This document shows, piece after piece, positions 1 to 9,469 of a stretch of DNA of 64,000 bases. Source of the DNA: Oegoconia quadripuncta (lineage: Eukaryota > Arthropoda > Insecta > Lepidoptera > Autostichidae); contig OX438751.1 in the NCBI GenBank assembly GCA_949316235.1, forward strand, positions 24,705,885-24,769,884, written 5' to 3'. Position 1 is the stretch's first letter. Each line of letters begins with the position of its first letter. Both the position numbers and the translations under genes were made by a program. The notes beneath the pieces are model-generated. The model did not search any database and was not told the origin of the DNA. It saw only the letters and a program-made list of their open reading frames with translations.

Positions 1-170
1 TGAAGAGTTCTACTATCTACCTATTCCATCATCAGACCCTGGTCACCAAGTGAAATGTGTTGAACTTGTCAAAACAAATCAAATAAGCTCAAACTAGCAG
101 CCACTAGCCATCTAAGAGTTCCACTATCCAACTCTCGGATTCATTATCAGATTATCTCGATACCTAGTTG
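1..170 (+). repeat. Diverged LINE C-terminal fragment
   Basis: This stretch is clearly related to 45755-45880, which lies in the C-terminal coding part of a non-LTR retrotransposon. Both share CATCATCAGA, CACCAAGTG and TCAAAAC with similar spacing, and the same ordered blocks up to a GTAGCCACT-like motif. The copy here has stops and small indels, so it is old and non-functional. It runs off the left edge of the window. 170-380 is A+T-rich with nothing recognisable. Confidence 0.5.
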
Positions 171-380
171 GACCTATACCTACCTACTTACCAAATTATT
201 TTGTTGTCATCGATTAAAATGTACTTCCTAGATTTGTTTACATAATACGTAGTTATAGGTACCTACAGAGTGAGTATAACGATCGTTATGTTAAAACAGT
301 TTAATAAACTATTATTTTAAGTCAAAACACAAAATTTAGTTCTTACAAACGCGCAATGAATCAGCTGGTGCTATAAGTCG

Positions 381-950
381 TTGGCCTGTAACAGGGTCAT
401 TGGCCGCTCGCTTGACAAACTCGGGCCGAAGTCGGTGCGTTTCCACGCTTGCCAAGGCTCGACAAGCATCTATCTACAAGCCCCAAGCGTCCACAAATCT
501 CGCTTGGCATTTGGAACTCGTTTACACGCTTGTGAATGCGCCAGTATGCTACGTACATCCAAGCATGGCGGACACCGAACTTGTATCGGCAATTACGTTT
601 GGTTTAACGTACTTCTATTTGAAATACAAGCAAAGAACAAAAGTTGCCATCAATATCTCTTTTTTGGCTTTCAATTCCTTTACTGGCTTTCCCATTATCT
701 CGGCGAGACGACTCCAAGCATCTGCAACTTTCTTTTTTTCCTTATGATTGAGGTCTTTGGGGTTCCAGATAGACGGTTCGGTCTGGTAATATTCTAAAAA
801 CAATAAACTCTCTTCGTTCGACCAGCCACTCATTTTGAAAGACAGACGTACGTTCGTCGCGAGATCACAGCGGCTACTAAGCGCGCGCCAACGTGTGAAC
901 GCATCGCAAGCGCTTGCCGCAAGCGCCCTTTGATTTGTGTCCAAAAACCG
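381..950. mobile_element. Internally deleted PIF/Harbinger-type transposon remnant
   Basis: Two divergent coding fragments meet near position 640. On the plus strand from 565 is a reading frame beginning MADTELVSAITFGLTYFYLK, which resembles the start of insect Harbinger-type transposases. On the minus strand from 944 to about 640 is a MADF/Myb-SANT-like domain. Autonomous PIF/Harbinger elements normally carry exactly these two genes; here the middle, including the whole catalytic region, is missing. The outer arms (381-560 and 890-935) are G+C-rich with many CGCTTG motifs in both orientations. I could not define clean terminal repeats or a 3-bp target duplication. The hAT element at 960 begins just beyond the right edge. 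Confidence 0.5.
615..944 (-). pseudogene. MADF/Myb-SANT-like domain protein fragment (Harbinger accessory protein)
   Basis: The frame is 109 residues. After a basic N-terminus, residues about 38-98 read GWSNEESLLFLEYYQTEPSIW and then a charged helix with AWSRLAEIMGKPVKELKAKK. The spacing of E-x-L-L-x-L-x-x-Y-x-x-x-P-x-I-W, followed by a basic stretch and AW-x-x-(L/I)-A, is typical of MADF or Myb/SANT-like DNA-binding domains. The methionine of KMSGWSN is an equally good start. In PIF/Harbinger transposons such a protein assists the DDE transposase in DNA binding and nuclear import (family knowledge). The frame ends where the sequence switches to the opposed transposase start, so the protein is truncated by the internal deletion. 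A host MADF gene is an alternative, but the adjoining transposase remnant argues for a transposon. Confidence 0.5.
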
Positions 951-959
951 ACACGAGAC

Positions 960-1935
960 TAGGGTTGCCAGATGATATCCAAAAGGAGGACATGTCCTCC
1001 TTTTCCATGATTTGTCCTCCCGTCCTCCCTTACCTACTGTTTGTCCTCCTTTGTGCTAAACATCGTTCTCTTATGACTATTTACCAAGCAAATTTAGCAA
1101 AAGTCGAAGACGAACACAATTCCGTTCTGGAAATTTCAAAGATACTTCAATCCGTACTTGAGATGCTTCGAAATCGAAGTAACAACAATTTTTTACCACT
1201 AAGAGTAAGTCAGCTGCTTCGCAATAATGGCGAAGCCGAGTCCATATCCAACGAATTTTTCAGTGTTTACAAGGCTTGTGAAGATTACTTGATGGAATGG
1301 ATAAAACCCTTGGAAGATTTCAAATGTTTTGAGTGGATGACTTTGCTGAATGAGAACGAAAACCTAAATTATAATGATTTAGTTTCATGCATTGAGTTCT
1401 TGAGCATCAGAGGTGTAGAGATTGACGATGTTAAGCTACATGATCAATTTTGTAACCTGATTTCATTTCTTAAATCAAAATCACAAAGTGATGAAGCATA
1501 TTAAAATTTGAAGTTGCACGAGCAGTGGGAAATCTACTTCAAAAGTACTAAAAACATTGAATGCTTCTCAGAACTGCTCAAAATCTGCGAATTTTATTTT
1601 TGTATAAGCGCACATAACGCAAATGTGGAAAGAGTTTTTTCACTGATCGATACTCAGTGGAACAAAAAGAGGAACAGATTAAGTGTCCTGTCAGTGAAAT
1701 CCATAATTCTTACTCAATACAACTTCAAAACCATGACATGTGAAGATTTTCATGATTATTTGTTAAAAAATCAAGAACTTCTCGCAAAAATTGGCAGTTC
1801 AGCTAAATATGAATAAAATAAAGTAATATGGTATTAAAAAATCGTATAATTGTTAAATGTCCTCCTTTTTTACAGAAAATTATCCTTTTTTGACCAACAT
1901 GCCCTCCTTTTTCAAGTTCTCATCTGGCAACCCTA
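960..1935 (+). mobile_element. hAT-type DNA transposon, internally deleted
   Basis: The element begins TAGGGTTGCCAGATGA (960-975) and ends with the exact reverse complement (1920-1935), a perfect 16-bp terminal inverted repeat. It is flanked by a perfect 8-bp direct repeat CACGAGAC at 952-959 and 1936-1943, the target duplication length that defines hAT transposition. CCTCCTTTT-type motifs lie near both ends. The interior is only 976 bp in total and keeps just the C-terminal part of a hAT transposase. The perfect TIRs and target duplication suggest a fairly recent insertion. Confidence 0.9.
1073..1816 (+). pseudogene. hAT transposase C-terminal part with one in-frame stop
   Basis: One reading frame runs from 1073 to 1816, broken by a single TAA at 1502-1504. 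The segment after the stop contains a hAT dimerisation-domain signature: CEFYFCISAHNANVERVFSL, then KKRNRLSV and a hydrophobic helix. This matches the family pattern of hydrophobic-P/S-x-x-N-A-x-x-E-R-x-F-S followed by R-N-R-L. The N-terminal BED zinc finger and most of the RNase-H-like catalytic core are missing, so the element cannot move by itself. It might move if a full-length relative supplies transposase. The stop codon shows the fragment is no longer translated as one protein. Confidence 0.8.
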
Positions 1936-1994
1936 CACGAGACCGGATCGGTCTTCCACATCAATCAACACGATGCCGCCATGCTTTCTTTCGT

Positions 1995-2059
1995 TCAGTC
2001 AGTCAGTCAGTCAGTCAGTCAGTCAGTCAGTCAGTCAGTCAGTCAGTCAGTCAGTCAGT
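1995..2059 (+). repeat. (CAGT)n microsatellite
   Basis: About 16 uninterrupted copies of the tetranucleotide CAGT lie between the hAT target duplication and the DDE transposase start. The tract is in frame with the following gene and would read as Ser-Val-Ser-Gln repeats, but translation most likely starts after it. Confidence 0.95.
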
Positions 2060-2099
2060 GTTCCGGAGACAGTGTACTAGCGAAGACGTGCGCACTTTC

Positions 2100-3158
2100 A
2101 TGATGCCTTATCGTTATACGAACGAGCAGTATTTATACATGGTGATCTGTTACCAGCAGGCCGCCTATAATTTGAGTGCTGCATCGGTACTTTTCGCTGA
2201 AAGGTTTGATGGACGACGGCCTGATCCCAGTACTATTCTTGGTGCAGTGCAGCGACACCGTGATTGGCAGACTTTTCGACCACCATCTGACGCAGGACGG
2301 CCACGTCTACCAGCTCGCTTGGAAGAAGAGGTTCTTAACTTCTATGACCGTCATCCCATGGCCAGCACAATGGATGGAGCCATAGTATTCGGCGTCAGTG
2401 ACGTTTACGTTTGGAGACTGCTGCGTGAAGAGAACCGACACCCTTACCACTTTGTCCGCGTCCAGGAATTGGAGGTGACTGATTACCAGCCGCGTGTCGA
2501 TTTTTGCCAGTGGCTGCGCGAAGATCCCTCCCGACACATTTTATGGACTGATGAGTCGACCTTCACCCGCGTCGGCCTCTTCAACCAACACAATGCCCAC
2601 TACTGGACCGAAGCCAACCCGCACCTCGTTCGACCCGACCATTTCCAGGTCCGATTCAGTGTGAACGTGTGGGCTGGATTATTGGGAGACCATCTACTGG
2701 GGCCTGTGTTCTTAGAGCGGCTAAACGGTGAAACGTATGTGGAGCTTCTGCAGAGAAAGGTGTCGCGAATGTTGGAGCGTGTGCCTCTAGCACTCCTGAG
2801 GAACTTTTATTTCCAACACGATGGTTGTCCAGCGCATTACTCTTTACATGCGCGGACCTATCTTAACCAAGAATTTGGAGATCGCTGGATCGGCCGCGGC
2901 GGACCCGTGCCCTGGCCCCCTCGTTCACCAGATCTGACTCCCCTTGATTTCCATGTGTGGGGACGAGCGAAGGACTTGGTTTACGGTAACGACGGACATT
3001 TAATACGCACGGAGCAGCTGTTACGTCGACGTATCAAAAGAGCTTTTTCCGTTATACGTAGCGACAGAGAGACTTTGCACAGAGTGAGTGCTCACGTACA
3101 AAGACGAGCCACATTGTGTATTGAACAGAACGGACGACATGTACAGCAATTATTGTAA
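2100..3158 (+). CDS. DDE transposase of a Tc1/mariner-IS630-like element
   Basis: An open frame of 352 residues starts at 2100 (MMPYRYTNEQ). The start is placed after the CAGT microsatellite, because upstream in-frame codons are only simple repeat and flank. Residues about 5-75 form a helix-turn-helix-like region (TNEQYLYMVICYQQAAYNLS and GRRPDPSTI). The catalytic part has the expected three acidic blocks: ILWTDES, FQHDGCPAH and RSPDLTPLD, followed by FHVWG. There are 36 residues between the second Asp and the Asp of SPDL, close to but longer than the D34D of mariner. No stop or frameshift interrupts it, so it could encode an active enzyme. Terminal repeats of the element were not identified, and its upstream flank carries the hAT insertion. 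Insects have many such genes annotated as uncharacterised transposable-element proteins. Confidence 0.8.
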   Translation: MMPYRYTNEQYLYMVICYQQAAYNLSAASVLFAERFDGRRPDPSTILGAVQRHRDWQTFRPPSDAGRPRLPARLEEEVLNFYDRHPMASTMDGAIVFGVSDVYVWRLLREENRHPYHFVRVQELEVTDYQPRVDFCQWLREDPSRHILWTDESTFTRVGLFNQHNAHYWTEANPHLVRPDHFQVRFSVNVWAGLLGDHLLGPVFLERLNGETYVELLQRKVSRMLERVPLALLRNFYFQHDGCPAHYSLHARTYLNQEFGDRWIGRGGPVPWPPRSPDLTPLDFHVWGRAKDLVYGNDGHLIRTEQLLRRRIKRAFSVIRSDRETLHRVSAHVQRRATLCIEQNGRHVQQLL

Positions 3159-3164
3159 ATAGGT

Positions 3165-3830
3165 ATTTATTTAAGTTACTTTATTTAAGTCGGTCCATAT
3201 TTTTCGTACATAACTAGGTACCTACCTAGTTTGTTACCTAGTAGTTAGTATTTCCATGAGTCATATCATGCCTAACTACCTCCTCAATAACTGTAAATAA
3301 GATGATTTAATTGATGTAATTCAAACTTTGTATCTACCTACTTAGTTTCTTTAAGTTTTTTACTGTATGCCTACCTTCCGAATAACCGTATTTACCTAAC
3401 ATGATTTTTATTCTCCTACATTGATGTAATTTAAACTTTGTATCTATGTACTTACCTAGTTTGTTTAAGTTTTATCCCTAATAATAATAACTAATAAGTA
3501 ATAATTGTAAGTACATAACATGATTTTGTTTCTCGTACATAAGTGTAATGTAAACTTTTTAATTTTCTACCTACCTAGTCTGTTTAAGTTTTCCATGTAC
3601 ATGGTAACTATGCCTATCTCAATAATGACTGTAAATAACATGATTTTCTTTCACTTATTTACTCTCGTGTAATGTAATTACCTACCTACCTAAGTAGTTT
3701 ATTTAAGTTTTTTCTTATACATTGTACCTATGTCTACCTCCTTAATAACTGAATAACATTATTTTGTTTCTTACATTAGTGTAATTCAAACTTTGTAACT
3801 ACCTAGCTAGTTTGCATTTCCATTTATGCT
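3165..3830 (+). repeat. Degenerate minisatellite, unit about 110-125 bp, five to six copies
   Basis: Successive units share ordered blocks: TGATGTAATTCAAACTTTGTA, then CTACCTACCTAGT, TTTAAGTTTT, a TACCTCC block, AATAACTGTAAATAACATGA and TTTCT(C/T)(A/G)TACAT. Unit starts lie near 3310, 3421, 3542, 3666 and 3778, with a partial unit before 3310. The array begins immediately after the transposase stop codon, so it is probably the 3' part of that element. Units differ by many substitutions and small indels. Confidence 0.85.
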
Positions 3831-3987
3831 CTCATTGAGAGTAATTACTGTCTTTATGAGTACCTACACACAATACTTATGACATACACTATGGTGTAAA
3901 GACTTTGGTAATTCTTAGATTATTTAATTAGAGATAACGATTAGCGAATTGTAAATTTTATTACTAAGTAATCCAATTGCTTTTAAA

Positions 3988-4095
3988 AGGTGAAGGTACA
4001 TCTTGAGGAAACCTGCATGCCTGTCAACCGGCATGTGAAGTCCGCCAACCCGCACTGGGCCAGCGTGGTGGACTATAGCCCATACTGAATCAAGT
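3988..4095 (+). repeat. SINE-C body fragment
   Basis: The stretch from GTGAAGGTACATCTTGAGGA to GTGGTGGACTATAGCCC matches, in the same order, the reverse strand of 62770-62890, part of a longer tRNA-headed SINE. The tRNA-like head is absent here. Confidence 0.7.
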
Positions 4096-4354
4096 GTGAT
4101 TCAGACTTTTAAACCCGCCAAGTTATTGTACCGTTATGGTTTGTAGATACCCAAATTACCTAAATCAAAACTCATAATGTTATAAAGCGAGTGCGGCTAC
4201 ATACAATCTAAGCCATTCTTTTAATAACCTTACAATAATTTGTCAGTCCACAGCCTGCATAAAGGGTGATGGGAAATTTGAATCTCGCTGATGTAATTAA
4301 TTACATAGGTAATTATGAGTAACAAAATCTTTGTGTATAACAATGATTGATGAT

Positions 4355-4640
4355 TTGACGACCTGTTTGGTGTAGTGGTTAGAAATTCTGCTGCTATACC
4401 AAAAGGTCGCGGGTTCCAATCCCGCTAGGGGCATATGTTTGTATGATGAATACGGACATGTGTACCCGAGTTATGGATGTTTTCATTTATAATAAGTATT
4501 TATTTACAAAAAAAAATGTATTTATGTAGTATATCAACCATCTGGTATCCAGAACACAAGCCTATAGTTGCTTAAAGTGGAACTAGATGGCGCTGTGTGT
4601 ATGTCCAAGGATATTTATTTTATTATTTTTAAATATCTGT
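4355..4640 (+). mobile_element. SINE-A copy, tRNA-derived
   Basis: The head GACGACCTGTTTGGTGTAGTGG (4359 on) resembles a tRNA 5' half with an A box. About 50 bp later comes GGGTTCCAATCCCGC, a pol III B box with one change from GGTTCGAATCC. The body runs through ATGATGAATACGGACATGTG, an A-rich stretch, CATCTGGTATCC and GGAACTAGATGGCGCTGTGT to a TATTTATT tail. At least ten copies or parts occur in this window. The B-box change suggests this copy is not a source gene. Confidence 0.9.
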
Positions 4641-4898
4641 GTTAGGTTTAGATGTTAGGTACCTACTGCCTACCTACCTACCTACTAGATGTTAGGTGGT
4701 TAGTCTACGCCAGCTAGTGTCTTAAGTTATGTATAAACTTTGTAATTATTGTTATGTATGATAGGCAAGCTTTGTTTTAATTGTGTGTGATGTTTATCAG
4801 AATTACTTAAATAAATTGTGAAAATGTTTCAAAAGATTTGGTTTTATTTATTTTTATTATTGATTGATTTCCCCTAGTAGGTACCTACCAGGGGCTCT

Positions 4899-5031
4899 AC
4901 CGCCTAACTCAAAGCTATAGCTAGAGCGATAGCAAAGTACTGTCCGTCTTTGTCATTGTGTTACGATATGACAAGGACGGACAGCGACGTCATAAACGAT
5001 AGCAATTTCCAAAGCAATTGAGTTATGCGGT
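4899..5031. mobile_element. Small palindromic MITE
   Basis: The ends pair as imperfect inverted repeats (ACCGCCTAACTC at the left, GAGTTATGCGGT at the right). A second pair lies nearer the centre: GTCCGTCTTTGTCAT against ATGACAAGGACGGAC. The whole 133 bp can fold back on itself. There is no coding capacity and I could not assign a target duplication. Confidence 0.65.
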
Positions 5032-5744
5032 CGGGGGGCAGGACGTCATTCCGAAGTTCATTTGTACTTCAAACGACTACGAACCTTACGCTCATGGAGT
5101 AAGGTACATTGCCACTTGAAAGCTCACGTCGAATACAGATGCGAGCCGGTACAAACGTGTTTCAGAATCGACGGGCAAACAGTGGCGGTACCTTCATACA
5201 AGCCCAAAAGCCCGGCTTGCCTTACTAAATATCTCCCGATCCCGAATATTAACTATGGAAATAGTACCTATTTATTTGTCTTCCTCTCGTGTAACAATTT
5301 CTAACTACCACTAGGGGATGGAAGTGATATCTTCCCATTTGTACTGTAAGCTGTATTTTCTGACTGTAAGCTGTTTGTATTTCTTGTGCAATAAAGAATA
5401 AGTATTGGAAATCATTAGTCGGGCTTGCCCTATTTTGCTATCCTAGGCACGTCACTGCGGGCAAAACGAATTATTCTGTAGATAGGTAGGTAGGTAGGTA
5501 TGCTAAGCTATCTTAATTAGCGATAGGCGACTCCGAGATTATGTACCTAAGTTATTTAGCTAACTAAAACAGTGGTTCAATCTGATAATGGTATGGTATA
5601 ATTAACCGAATGAATGTAGGTTACCTCCAAAATCGACTGCTATGTATGAATGATAGGTAAATTACTTATCAACCTGAATCATAGTTTGAAGCCAGGTAAT
5701 CAGTATTTTTCCGATATTATTATTATTTTTATTAATTTACCGAA

Positions 5745-5840
5745 TGCTTTCGGGTAAGCACGCGTCCACCTTCATCTTCATCCTCACTTAACATCAGGCG
5801 TGATTGAGGTCAAGTGCTAACCCGTAGTGCATAAAAAAAA
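5745..5840 (+). repeat. SINE-B 3' fragment
   Basis: 5'-truncated copy ending CACTTAACATCAGGCGTGAT, TGAGGTCAAGTGCTAACCCG and GTGCATAAAAAAAA, the 3' end and A-tail of the SINE-B family seen in full at 21142-21475. Confidence 0.8.
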
Positions 5841-7269
5841 GGATAATTTTGTAAGTAGACAGGCTAATCGTAGTCATTTAGCGAGCGCTAGCTGTTGTAT
5901 CCCGAAGTGAACAAAGTTCAGCAATTATTTCTCAGGTAGGTAGGTATTTGCTAGTATTTAACATGTTGTTATTCTGATGACTGGAGCTGTATGAGATTTT
6001 AATAGTTCGCAGCAAGAGGTTATAGGTACCGAGTTCCTTTTTAAAATTTTCTATGATCTGGATGTTCTGACCTCAGGAAACTTACCTAGTAACTCATAGT
6101 AAGGGTATCGTAATTTGAGGTCGGGTAATCAATGTGTTTGTCCGACATTATTATTAGTTATGTGGTGGTGACCCATGGTGGTTGTGGTGCAAACACCAAA
6201 AATTCGATGTATTAGATGGAGGGGATAGAGGGGGAATTACTCTGATTTCGCGAAATAAAATCAAGTTCAATACTCCCATGAACAGCTGATTCGGGTCGTC
6301 GGTCGACTCGGGTCGGGCGGCAAGTACCTGTCTACGGGCGGGCGCGCGTAGGCAACGCGTTGTTGCCATTCCGCTGCAGGCGGACTTGACGACACACACA
6401 CATACACACTGCTAGCATTAATGCCATCGTATAGGCATTATTCAGAGTAGTACCACTAGGAAGTTTTTGTAGTTGAAGTTTTTTTAGTTAACGGTACTGA
6501 TTTATTTTTAAGTTCAAATGAATATATTTAACTGACCCAATCATGTGTTAAAGGGATCGGGACTAATAAAGTAGGACGTTATATAATAGATTACGTCTCA
6601 GCACAGTAAGCTGAATAAAATTTTTATGTAATCAAAGCGTAAGTAAGCGATTATTATAGTCTAACTTACGGCAAGCTCGTGTTCAAATCAATGTCACATG
6701 AACAAAGAGAAAAGGTGAGACGGCGATGGCTGTAAACCACCTCTGTGCAGTGAACTCTGAGGAGGACTAACCACTAAAATGCCAAGTGCATCGCCGATCA
6801 CCACAACTGATTATGTCTGTGAAGTTATGTTTGATGCAAATATCATTTTATTTACTTAATCCATCAGTGCCGATGTAATTATTTTATTTATAATCCAAGA
6901 TTGAACGACGTTTTTTGTGAACCTCAACCTGAAGCCAAATGGTATAACGCGAAGCGATGGTAAAAAACCAGACGGCATGACCCTAGTTCCGTGGCCAAGT
7001 GGTCGTTATCTGCGTGCGTAGCTTCGTCTTATCTCCAATTGACTTCGGGTTAGGTTAGACATTAACAGGATGCCACGTTATGGGACAAGTAGGTCAGACT
7101 AATGACCATCTGACAGTGTTTTCAAATCACCTCTGTAAACCACCTGTGCCTTCAATTGAACAAAATATGCCAGACAGTTTAATGTGCCCCAAGGCACGGA
7201 ACACTCGTCTGAAAATAACTCGCTCATTGGGCTGTTCATTTGCTAATCGAAAATGAATAGCAAATGCGA
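5841..7269. other. Non-coding, no gene seen
   Basis: A+T-rich sequence with a more G+C-rich patch at 6290-6390. No frame shows domain-like sequence or splice structure. 7040-7230 shares scattered blocks (GACCA-CTGACAGT, ATTGAA) with 50130-50360, so both are probably old copies of one unnamed repeat. Confidence 0.5.
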
Positions 7270-7500
7270 CTGCACAGTCGGTTGTGCTCATTATTATTCA
7301 AACTTCAAATTTTGAGCATTTAATTCAACGTAAAGGACATCATTTGTTGAATGTCAATTTAAATCTACTGGAAAGAATAGAATGGCTTATTGCATTTATC
7401 TGTCAGTCAGTGTGTCTAAGTTGCTATCGCCTCGGAAAGACAAATCATCTAGGAGAAAAGAGGCGGCGCAAGAAACCGACAGTTACACCGGTACATCAAC
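7270..7500 (-). repeat. LINE 3' end
   Basis: Matches 29914-30130 block by block: TTCAAACTTCAAA repeat, TTTGTTGAATGTCAATTTAAA, GCATTTATCTGTCAGTC and GGCGGCGCAAGAAACC. Read on the minus strand it ends in a (TTTGAAG)n tail, as non-LTR elements do. Confidence 0.65.
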
Positions 7501-9355
7501 CAGCAGACTTTTGTTTTTTATTGTGCAGTAGACGAGACTTCAATACTGATGATAAGAGCAAGCTTTGGACTTCTGAAGTTTAGTTCACGCTTGATTTAGG
7601 TCATCTTGAGTGTCAGTAGCCGGTACCAATCGATTGCTTGACAAAGGCATGTCCACTTGAATTTTATACTGTATACGAAAATCAAAACGCTGTCAACGTC
7701 ACAATAATCTTAACTTCTTGACAAAATCCTCGATCCTGTAATATGAAAACAGGTAACGATTTCTGGCGGCAATTTTTTGTAAATGTGCCTGACAGGAAAT
7801 CAACTCCCGACCTTGGCGTGATAGAAGCAGTATCAAACTTATGAGAGAGATCACCATTCTTCAACAGATTATACATCTGTTGGAGACAAGTCACTCCCAA
7901 GGCACCAGCTTCTCATAACTGATATTTGTACGAGCTCCGCACAAATTTATTAAACAGCTGTCCATCGGCGATCCTGATGCTATCATGTCCATAAGAACAT
8001 TCCGGATTCTAGGTATGATATGTCTTTGCGAGTCAAGACATTATATTCGTTTAAGTTCATTTTATTTGTGCGTTACTTTTGAAATACTTACCAACAAAGA
8101 AACGTTAGTATTTTGGCGCGTTGAAAGCCTTCTTATGTCGGAGTATGAGCTATCGCGGTGGGCAAACAATTTGGAAGCTATGCGTCGAGAAAACCATAGT
8201 ACTTGGAAAAAGGTTGGCATTACTAAGAAACGAAAATTTGGTTAGGTACTTGTGCACTTATTGGTGTTAAAGGCACATACCATATCATATCAGATTCAAA
8301 GATATACCTACTGAGCAACTGGACCGTATAAAAATAGAAAATTCTGAGAAACGAAATAAGTTCACAGTTACAACTGTGAACTATCTAAACAATAACAATA
8401 GTCCATTTGCAGCGAATTACATTTACTTTTTTGTTTGTAAACACTTTGTAAAATAATACCTATAACAAAAAAACAAAGAAAACAGTTACAAAACCATTGA
8501 GAAGCCTTACAAATTTTTCACGAATGAAACTTTTCTAAAGCGTTTCAAAGGCCTCCCAAGTGAGGGCAGAAGCAGGCATTTCATTACTGGTTATGAACGA
8601 GACACCCTTAAAACCATTAACGACCTCCCAACGGGCTCCAGCGAGACACGTATACACGTGATTATATGCTAGATTAGTACCCACTTACTTGTTAATGTGT
8701 CTTGCTCTTGTTATTGAGATCCATGTTTTATCAACTTTGCTTATCATCAAGTATTTTGAAAGTTTCATTTGCATTTATGAAATACATAGGTAAATCACAT
8801 TAACGAAATGTTTGGTGAGACTGAGTAATAGAACAGACTAAGATAATTCGAAAACAAAATTTCTATAAATGTGAAGATCTGTAGAATTACGTACACGGTT
8901 GAGTCGAAATAAAGATAGATCGATGATGTACTTACTACCTAGATATATATGTATATGGTAAAGCTGTTGAACGCTGAGACTACTAAAATCTTACTGTTTT
9001 TAGAAGCATGTAGTTATAGATTATAATTATAGAGTGTGTTAAGAAGTCAGATTATGAAGAAATGTGAAAGTTGGGATGTGAAGGTTACAATCGAAGTAAC
9101 TTATAAATTTTAACAACGTGTACATATAAGTTGATCTGCAAAACTAACAAAACTTTTATAATGAAACATATACGAACGTTATAAAGTTGCCTATGAGATT
9201 TGAGCATTTTATAAATAGTTTACTCTTATAAGGGATTGGTTAGGCGTTTGACCAGAATCTCGCTTGTCGGTGGATGATGTGGCGGATGATGAAGCACATT
9301 TCCTCTCGTCTTGGATATCGTATTGCAAGTTACGTATAATGTAACAATAACTTAC
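7501..9355. other. Presumed intron sequence downstream of the Side-like exon
   Basis: No convincing exon or transposon was found. The minus-strand continuation of the host gene after its donor site at 9355 should have its next exon beyond this stretch or outside the window. Confidence 0.4.
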
Positions 9356-9469
9356 CTCCAAGTACACGACAGGTCAGGAGCACGTCATCGCCCTCTTCGT
9401 GAGGTCCGAGAGTTGTGGTATTGATGACCCTCCCCCACCTGTCCACAACCACTGGTTTCTCTGGAGGCA
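9356..9469 (-). CDS. side-like: Sidestep-family Ig protein, internal exon
   Basis: On the minus strand the exon is bounded by an acceptor (TTTGTTTTCAG before 9469) and a donor (GTAAGTTATT after 9356). It is 114 bp: two bases finishing a split Val codon, 37 codons, and one base of the next codon. It reads PPEKPVVVDRWGRVINTTT, LGPHEEGDDVLLTCRVLG. This is a linker into an Ig domain. The pattern PP-x-x-P-V-(V/I)-x-D-x-x-G, then GP-x-x-EGDD-x-x-L-(T/S)-C-x-V-x-G-G, is how the second Ig domain of insect Sidestep proteins begins, and the Cys is the B-strand half of the domain disulphide. The exon joins in phase to 37048-37256. Both of its introns are phase 1, typical of shuffled Ig modules. The exact Side paralogue cannot be named from one domain edge. 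Confidence 0.88.

Noticed and set aside
4359..4440. tRNA gene candidates at SINE heads
   Set aside because: They have A/B-box-like parts but do not fold into complete tRNAs with proper acceptor stems, and all continue into SINE bodies.
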